Source: Porphyrobacter sp.
GTDB lineage: Bacteria; Pseudomonadota; Alphaproteobacteria; Sphingomonadales; Sphingomonadaceae
Length of the DNA: 64,000 bases
Assembly: GCA_017744315.1 (NCBI GenBank)
Contig: JAGIBN010000010.1
Coordinates: 1-64,000, forward strand
Reading direction: 5' to 3'
Positions 59,742 to 64,000 of this stretch are shown here, piece by piece. The translations under genes were made by a program, and so were the position numbers. Positions within the stretch are counted from its first letter, which is position 1; each line of letters opens with the position of its first letter. The notes beneath the pieces are model-generated. The model had not been told where the DNA came from, searched no databases, and worked only from the letters and a program-made list of their open reading frames with translations.

Positions 59742-60634
59742 GCCTTCTCGCGCGGGTGGGCGGAGCGATAGGCTTCCAGCATCGTCGCCGCGTCGACCCG
59801 GGTGTAGATCTGCGTCGAACCCAGGCTCGCATGCCCAAGCAGCTCCTGCAGGCTGCGCAAATCAGCCCCGGCGCCGAGGAGGTGCGTCGCAAAGCTGTGG
59901 CGTAGCGCGTGCGGGGTTGCGGTAGCTGGCAGGCCCAGAGCGATACGCGCTCGCGCCATGGCCTTCTGCACCATGCCCTGGCTCAGCTGCCCTCCCTTCG
60001 CTCCGCGGAACAGAGGTTGCGAAGGCTCAAGGGGGAAGGGGCAGCGCGACACGTAGTCGGCCACGGCCGTCCGAACCAAAGGCAGGATCGGCACGACGCG
60101 CTGCTTGTTGCCCTTGCCTGTCACCACCAGCGTCTCGCCCAAAGGAGCGCTCGATCCCTTGAGCGACAAAGCTTCGGCGATACGGAGGCCCGCGCCGTAA
60201 AGCAGCAACAGCACCGCCCGATCGCGCGCGCCGATCCAGTCCTCGGCCGAGGTTTCCCTGACCGTCTCGGCCAGGTTAGCGGCTTCGTCGGGAGTGACTG
60301 GGCGGGGCAGCCCCTTCTTGATCCGTGGACCGCGAAGCCGGGGAGGGGCGGCATCCGCGAACCCCGCCTGTTCCCGCGCATAGGCGAGGAACGCCTTGAG
60401 CGCCGACAACTCGCGCGCGGCAGATACGTTGCTCAGTCCCTCGGCTCGCCGTGTCGCCAGCTGCATTCGCAAGTCTGCGGGACCAAGCCGGGCAAGTGCG
60501 CCCCAATCCGTCGCGTCGATCCGCTCCAGCCAGCGCTGCGCCGTCGCGACATAGGCCCTGACCGTGTGCGGAGACCGACGGCGGCCCAATGCGAGGTGCT
60601 CCTGCCACTGGTTCAGGAGCGCCCCCTCGCTCAT
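59738..60634 (-). CDS. xerC: tyrosine site-specific recombinase XerC
   Basis: The 298-residue recombinase that acts with XerD at dif to resolve chromosome dimers. The N-terminal SAM-like domain (LNQWQEHLALGRRRSPHTVRAYV) is followed by the catalytic domain with Arg in LYGAGLRIAEAL, Lys in GKGNKQRVVP, HALRHSFATHLLGAG, LLGHASLGSTQIYTRV (His and nucleophile Tyr). The ATG at 60634 overlaps the hemW stop as ATGA. XerC rather than XerD is assigned from length and overall similarity and is less certain. Confidence 0.93.
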   Translation of the reverse strand: MSEGALLNQWQEHLALGRRRSPHTVRAYVATAQRWLERIDATDWGALARLGPADLRMQLATRRAEGLSNVSAARELSALKAFLAYAREQAGFADAAPPRLRGPRIKKGLPRPVTPDEAANLAETVRETSAEDWIGARDRAVLLLLYGAGLRIAEALSLKGSSAPLGETLVVTGKGNKQRVVPILPLVRTAVADYVSRCPFPLEPSQPLFRGAKGGQLSQGMVQKAMARARIALGLPATATPHALRHSFATHLLGAGADLRSLQELLGHASLGSTQIYTRVDAATMLEAYRSAHPREKA

Positions 60635-61782
60635 GCGGCCGCCAGACTGTCGGGCACCAGCTCGGCCAGCAGCGCATCGAGCACCGGCATGCCTTGGCCT
60701 GTCACTCCGGCCCGACCCTCGCGGCTCCACACCAGGCCCAGAGTTTCGAACAAGGCCAGCTTCTTGCGGTCGAGCAGATCCACCTCGCCCAGGCCGAAAC
60801 GCTCAGCGAGCTCGGCGATGCCAACCCCTTCGCGCAATCTCAACCCCATCAGCAGAGCCTCAGCTGCCTGTTCACGCCTGTCGAGCTGACGTTCCTCCAC
60901 AAGGCCGTTACCCTTGCGCTCGATGGCCGCGAGGAAGTTCTCCGGTTTCTTGTGCCGCTGCGTCGCCATAGCCGCTCGCCGGCCGTGCGCGCCGGGCCCG
61001 ATCCCGGCATAGTCCTGATACCGCCAATAGGTGAGGTTGTGGCGGCTCTCCTCACCCTCCCGCGCGTGGTTGCTGACCTCGTAGGCGGGCAGCCCAGCGG
61101 CCTCGGTGAGTTCTCGCGTTACCGCGAACAGATCCGCAGCCGGATCATCGGCCATCGGCTCGAATATTCCGCGCCTGACGTCGGTGGCGAAACGCGTGTT
61201 GGCCTCGATCGTCAGCTGGTAGAGCGACAGATGCCCGGTGCCGAAACCGAGCGCTCGCTGAAGCTCTGAATTCCATTGCTCCGGGGTTTGCTCTGGGCGC
61301 GCATAGATGAGATCGAAGCTAATCCGCGCGAAATGCTTCTGGGCGACAGCAAGCGCCGCGAGGCCCTCGTCAACGTCGTGCAGGCGCCCGAGGAATTGCA
61401 GCGCTTCATCATCCAGCGCCTGCAATCCGAGCGAGACCCGGTTCACACCCGCCGATGCCAGCGAAGCAAAGTTCGCCGCCTCGACCGACGACGGATTGGC
61501 CTCGAGCGTAATCTCGATGCCGGGAGAGAAGCCCCACAGCTTCTCGGCCTCACCGAGCAGCGTCCCGACCAATTCCGGGGGCATCAGCGAGGGCGTGCCA
61601 CCTCCGAAGAAGATGGAGTCCAGCGGCTCCCCGGCCGCAAGAGTGGCCTCGTGGCGCATGTCCGCCAGCAGCGCGTCACGCCAGGCCTCGTTCTCCACCT
61701 GCTCGCGCACGTGCGAGTTGAAGTCGCAGTAGGGGCACTTCTTCAGGCAGAAAGGCCAGTGAATGTAGAGCGCGCGAGCCAC
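60631..61782 (-). CDS. hemW: HemW-type radical SAM heme chaperone
   Basis: The 383-residue radical SAM protein has CxxxCxxC in HWPFCLKKCPYCDFNSHV, FFGGGTPSLM, and ITLEANPSSVEAANF, as in HemW; these proteins were long misnamed oxygen-independent coproporphyrinogen oxidases. HemW lacks the extra N-terminal part of HemN and has the shorter length seen here. Start is GTG at 61782 with AGGA upstream, ten bases after rdgB. Confidence 0.94.
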   Translation of the reverse strand: MARALYIHWPFCLKKCPYCDFNSHVREQVENEAWRDALLADMRHEATLAAGEPLDSIFFGGGTPSLMPPELVGTLLGEAEKLWGFSPGIEITLEANPSSVEAANFASLASAGVNRVSLGLQALDDEALQFLGRLHDVDEGLAALAVAQKHFARISFDLIYARPEQTPEQWNSELQRALGFGTGHLSLYQLTIEANTRFATDVRRGIFEPMADDPAADLFAVTRELTEAAGLPAYEVSNHAREGEESRHNLTYWRYQDYAGIGPGAHGRRAAMATQRHKKPENFLAAIERKGNGLVEERQLDRREQAAEALLMGLRLREGVGIAELAERFGLGEVDLLDRKKLALFETLGLVWSREGRAGVTGQGMPVLDALLAELVPDSLAAA

Positions 61783-61791
61783 GCGGCTATC

Positions 61792-62421
61792 CTACTGGTC
61801 GAACTGGTCCGCGACCAGCTTGGAGAACGCTCTCGCACGGTGGCTGATGCGGTGCTTCGCTTCCGGGTCGAGTTCGGCGAACGTCACCTCGTGGCCATCC
61901 GGCACGAAGATCGGGTCATATCCAAAACCCTTCGTTCCGCGAGGCGGCCAGGTCAGGGTGCCGTTGGCGCGGCCTTCGTATACTGCATGACCGCCATCGG
62001 GCCAGGCGAGGGCGAGCACGCAGGTGAACCAGGCCTCGCGGCTAGTGCCGGGGCCTTTCGCCCGGATCATCCCTTCGACCTTGCCCATCGCCATGTACCA
62101 ATCCCGGCCTGGCTCGCCTTCGAACCACTGCCGTTCGGCCCAGTTGGCGGTGTAGACACCCGGGCGTCCGCCCAGCGTAGCCACGGAAAGCCCGCTGTCG
62201 TCGGCCAGTGCCACCAGACCGGAACTTTCCGCAGCGGCGCGGGCCTTGATCAGCGCGTTCTCGACGAATGTCTGGCCGGTTTCGTCCGGCTCCGGCAGAC
62301 CCAGGGAACCCGCCGAGATGCATTCGAGCCCGAAAGGCGCGAGCAACGCGGCGATTTCCTTCAGCTTGCCCGCGTTATGCGTGGCAATGACGAGCTTGCC
62401 GGAGCCGAGCTTTTTGCTCAC
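61792..62421 (-). CDS. rdgB: non-canonical purine NTP pyrophosphatase (RdgB/HAM1)
   Basis: Hydrolyses dITP, XTP and ITP to keep deaminated purines out of nucleic acids. The 209-residue protein shows [53 protein letters not shown], and [18 protein letters not shown] with SHRARAF at the end. The GTG start (62421) overlaps the rph stop as GTGA. Confidence 0.96.
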   Translation of the reverse strand: MSKKLGSGKLVIATHNAGKLKEIAALLAPFGLECISAGSLGLPEPDETGQTFVENALIKARAAAESSGLVALADDSGLSVATLGGRPGVYTANWAERQWFEGEPGRDWYMAMGKVEGMIRAKGPGTSREAWFTCVLALAWPDGGHAVYEGRANGTLTWPPRGTKGFGYDPIFVPDGHEVTFAELDPEAKHRISHRARAFSKLVADQFDQ

Positions 62422-63134
62422 CGGCCGACTGCCGCCGCCTGTGCGGTGAAGATGCGCTCGCAACCGATGCGGGCGAGGCGGAGCAGCCGCAGGAGGCTTT
62501 CCTCGTCGTAGCACGCGCCTTCGGCCGTGGCCTGAGCCTCGGCGATCTTGCCGCCTTCGAGCAGCACGAAGTTGGCGTCGGCATCAGCCGAGCTGTCTTC
62601 GATGTAGTCGAGATCGAGCACTGGGGTGCCTTCGTAGATGCCGCAGCTGACCGCGGCGACCTTGTGGATGATCGGATCTTCGGTGATCGCGCCGGATGCC
62701 ATGAGCTTGTCCACGGCAAGGCGCAGCGCCACCCAGGCGCCGGAGATGGCGGCGGTGCGGGTGCCGCCGTCAGCCTGGATCACGTCGCAGTCGAGCACGA
62801 TCTGGCGCTCGCCGAGCTTCTTGAGATCTACCACTGCGCGCAAGGAGCGGCCGATAAGGCGCTGGATCTCTTGCGTTCTGCCGCTCTGCTTGCCTTTGGC
62901 GGCTTCGCGGCTGCCACGGGTGTGAGTGGCGCGGGGGAGCATCGAATACTCGGCGGTGACCCAGCCCTGGCCCTTGTTGCGCAGGAACGGCGGTACCTTG
63001 TCTTCGACGCTCGCCGTCACGAGCACGCGGGTGTCGCCGAACGAAACCAGCACCGAGCCTTCGGCGTGCTTGGTAAATCCAGTCTGGATGTCGATAACGC
63101 GCATTTCGTCGGGCGCGCGGCCGGAAGGTCGCAT
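62418..63134 (-). CDS. rph: ribonuclease PH
   Basis: Phosphorolytic 3'-5' exoribonuclease that trims tRNA precursors. The 238-residue protein begins [20 protein letters not shown], then [52 protein letters not shown] (given as [26 protein letters not shown]), and [19 protein letters not shown]. It leads the rph-rdgB-hemW-xerC overlapping run and is divergent to hrcA (66 bases apart). Confidence 0.97.
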   Translation of the reverse strand: MRPSGRAPDEMRVIDIQTGFTKHAEGSVLVSFGDTRVLVTASVEDKVPPFLRNKGQGWVTAEYSMLPRATHTRGSREAAKGKQSGRTQEIQRLIGRSLRAVVDLKKLGERQIVLDCDVIQADGGTRTAAISGAWVALRLAVDKLMASGAITEDPIIHKVAAVSCGIYEGTPVLDLDYIEDSSADADANFVLLEGGKIAEAQATAEGACYDEESLLRLLRLARIGCERIFTAQAAAVGR

Positions 63135-63200
63135 GATATACTCCGTTGCCGGGGGTTCGGCTTTTCTGAAGCCGCCGTAGCGACTAGATAGCCGGCTGTC

Positions 63201-64000
63201 ATGCCCACACCCCCGCTTACCGAACTTAGCGAACGCGCACGGGAGATCTTCCGCCTGGTGGTGGAGGGCTACCTGGAGAGCGGCGTGCCCGTCGGGTCAA
63301 GAACTCTGGCGAGCGAGGGCGTACTCAATCTCTCACCAGCTTCGATCCGCTCGGTCCTGAGCGAGTTGGAGGCAAGGGGCTTGTTGGCTGCTCCCCACAC
63401 CAGCGCCGGGCGCATGCCGACCGAAACCGGATTGCGGCTGTTCGTCGACGGGATGATGCAGGTCGCTCAGCCGAGTGCGGAAGAGCGTGCGGCGATCGAG
63501 CGGCGCCTGGCGCAGCCCGGCCCCATCGAAGCGGCAATCGAGCAGACTAGCGCGGTTCTCTCGGAGATTTCCGGAGCAGCCGGCATGGTCATGGTTCCGC
63601 GGCGCGATTCCCGACTCGCTCAAATGAGCCTGGTGGCTCTCGATCAGGGGCGAGCGCTCGCGGTGCTGGTGGGACAGGATGGCTCGGTCGAGAACCGGCT
63701 TCTGCTGTTGCCGGCGGGAACGGGCACCTCCGCGCTCCAGGAGGCGTCGAACTATATCTCGGCCCGCCTTGCCGGACGGACCCTTTCCGAAGCGGCGCAG
63801 GCGATGAAAGCGGAGATCGCCTCAGGCCGGTCGGCGCTGGATTCGGCGAGCCGTGACCTTGTCGAACGCGGCCTCGCGATCTGGAGCGAGGACGCGGCGC
63901 GGCGTCCGGTCCTGATCGTGCGCGGCCAGGCCAAACTGCTCGACGAGACTGCCCTGGGTGACATCGATCGGGTTCGTTCGTTGATCGACGATCTGGAGAA
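63201..64000 (+). CDS. hrcA: heat-inducible transcription repressor HrcA, cut by window end
   Basis: Represses chaperone operons by binding CIRCE elements. The visible 266 residues contain the winged helix [26 protein letters not shown] with [45 protein letters not shown] (in parts: [34 protein letters not shown]). They also hold the following helical domain with [20 protein letters not shown]. The start is ATG 63201. grpE commonly follows hrcA in this class, outside the window. Confidence 0.95.
   Translation, partial: MPTPPLTELSERAREIFRLVVEGYLESGVPVGSRTLASEGVLNLSPASIRSVLSELEARGLLAAPHTSAGRMPTETGLRLFVDGMMQVAQPSAEERAAIERRLAQPGPIEAAIEQTSAVLSEISGAAGMVMVPRRDSRLAQMSLVALDQGRALAVLVGQDGSVENRLLLLPAGTGTSALQEASNYISARLAGRTLSEAAQAMKAEIASGRSALDSASRDLVERGLAIWSEDAARRPVLIVRGQAKLLDETALGDIDRVRSLIDDLE

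Overview
The window looks like chromosomal DNA of an alphaproteobacterium of the order Sphingomonadales (Erythrobacteraceae, Novosphingobium or Sphingomonas relatives). I infer this from high-GC coding, a pyruvate dehydrogenase E1-beta that carries its own lipoyl domain, folate-dependent TrmFO, a TonB-dependent receptor of the sphingomonad type, GumN/TraB lipoproteins, and a DUF2167 protein. No sequence search was run. Apart from the duplicated Tad-like block the content is mostly housekeeping. I saw no rRNA, tRNA, insertion sequence, prophage or CRISPR array.

1-8.5 kb: a TonB-dependent receptor cut by the window start stands divergent to a regulator with two MarR-like winged helices. A periplasmic Cys-pair protein and 4-hydroxyphenylpyruvate dioxygenase follow on the minus strand, then ftsB-pdhA-pdhB on the plus strand.

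8.5-16.8 kb: two paralogous minus-strand cassettes lie in tandem. Each encodes a TadG-like protein with a von Willebrand A domain followed by two small TadE/TadF-like pseudopilin-type proteins. The middle protein of each carries acidic loops that fit the EF-hand pattern. A truncated squalene/phytoene-synthase-family protein and a membrane-anchored EF-hand protein follow.

16.8-29.4 kb: trmFO, a YhhN-family membrane protein, a MerR/TipAS regulator with a textbook MerR operator, gyrA, two exported proteins (TPR-like and DUF2167), ychF, a short MgtE, a nucleotide kinase-like protein, pth and rplY. 29.5-38.8 kb: tandem GumN/TraB lipoproteins, glyQS, ppdK, a methyltransferase and comF.

38.8-53.7 kb: a hairpin-rich intergenic region, hisI, an acyl-CoA dehydrogenase, a dienelactone hydrolase, cysK with an MFS exporter, a PilZ protein, tyrS, a DOMON-like/NamZ-like pair, a GST, a GT87-like membrane protein, and two tandem soluble methyl-accepting proteins with a shared C-terminal sensor-like domain.

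53.7-64 kb: parE, an LpoA-like lipoprotein divergent to rsmI-yraN-gshB, a DedA protein, the tightly overlapping minus-strand run rph-rdgB-hemW-xerC, and the start of hrcA. Genes are tightly packed: many neighbours overlap by ATGA/GTGA, and three convergent pairs share a single four-base stop overlap.

The best candidates for something unusual are the duplicated vWA/TadE cassettes with calcium-loop insertions, the soluble chemoreceptor pair preceded by a CtrA-like site, the tandem-MarR regulator, and the structured region upstream of hisI.
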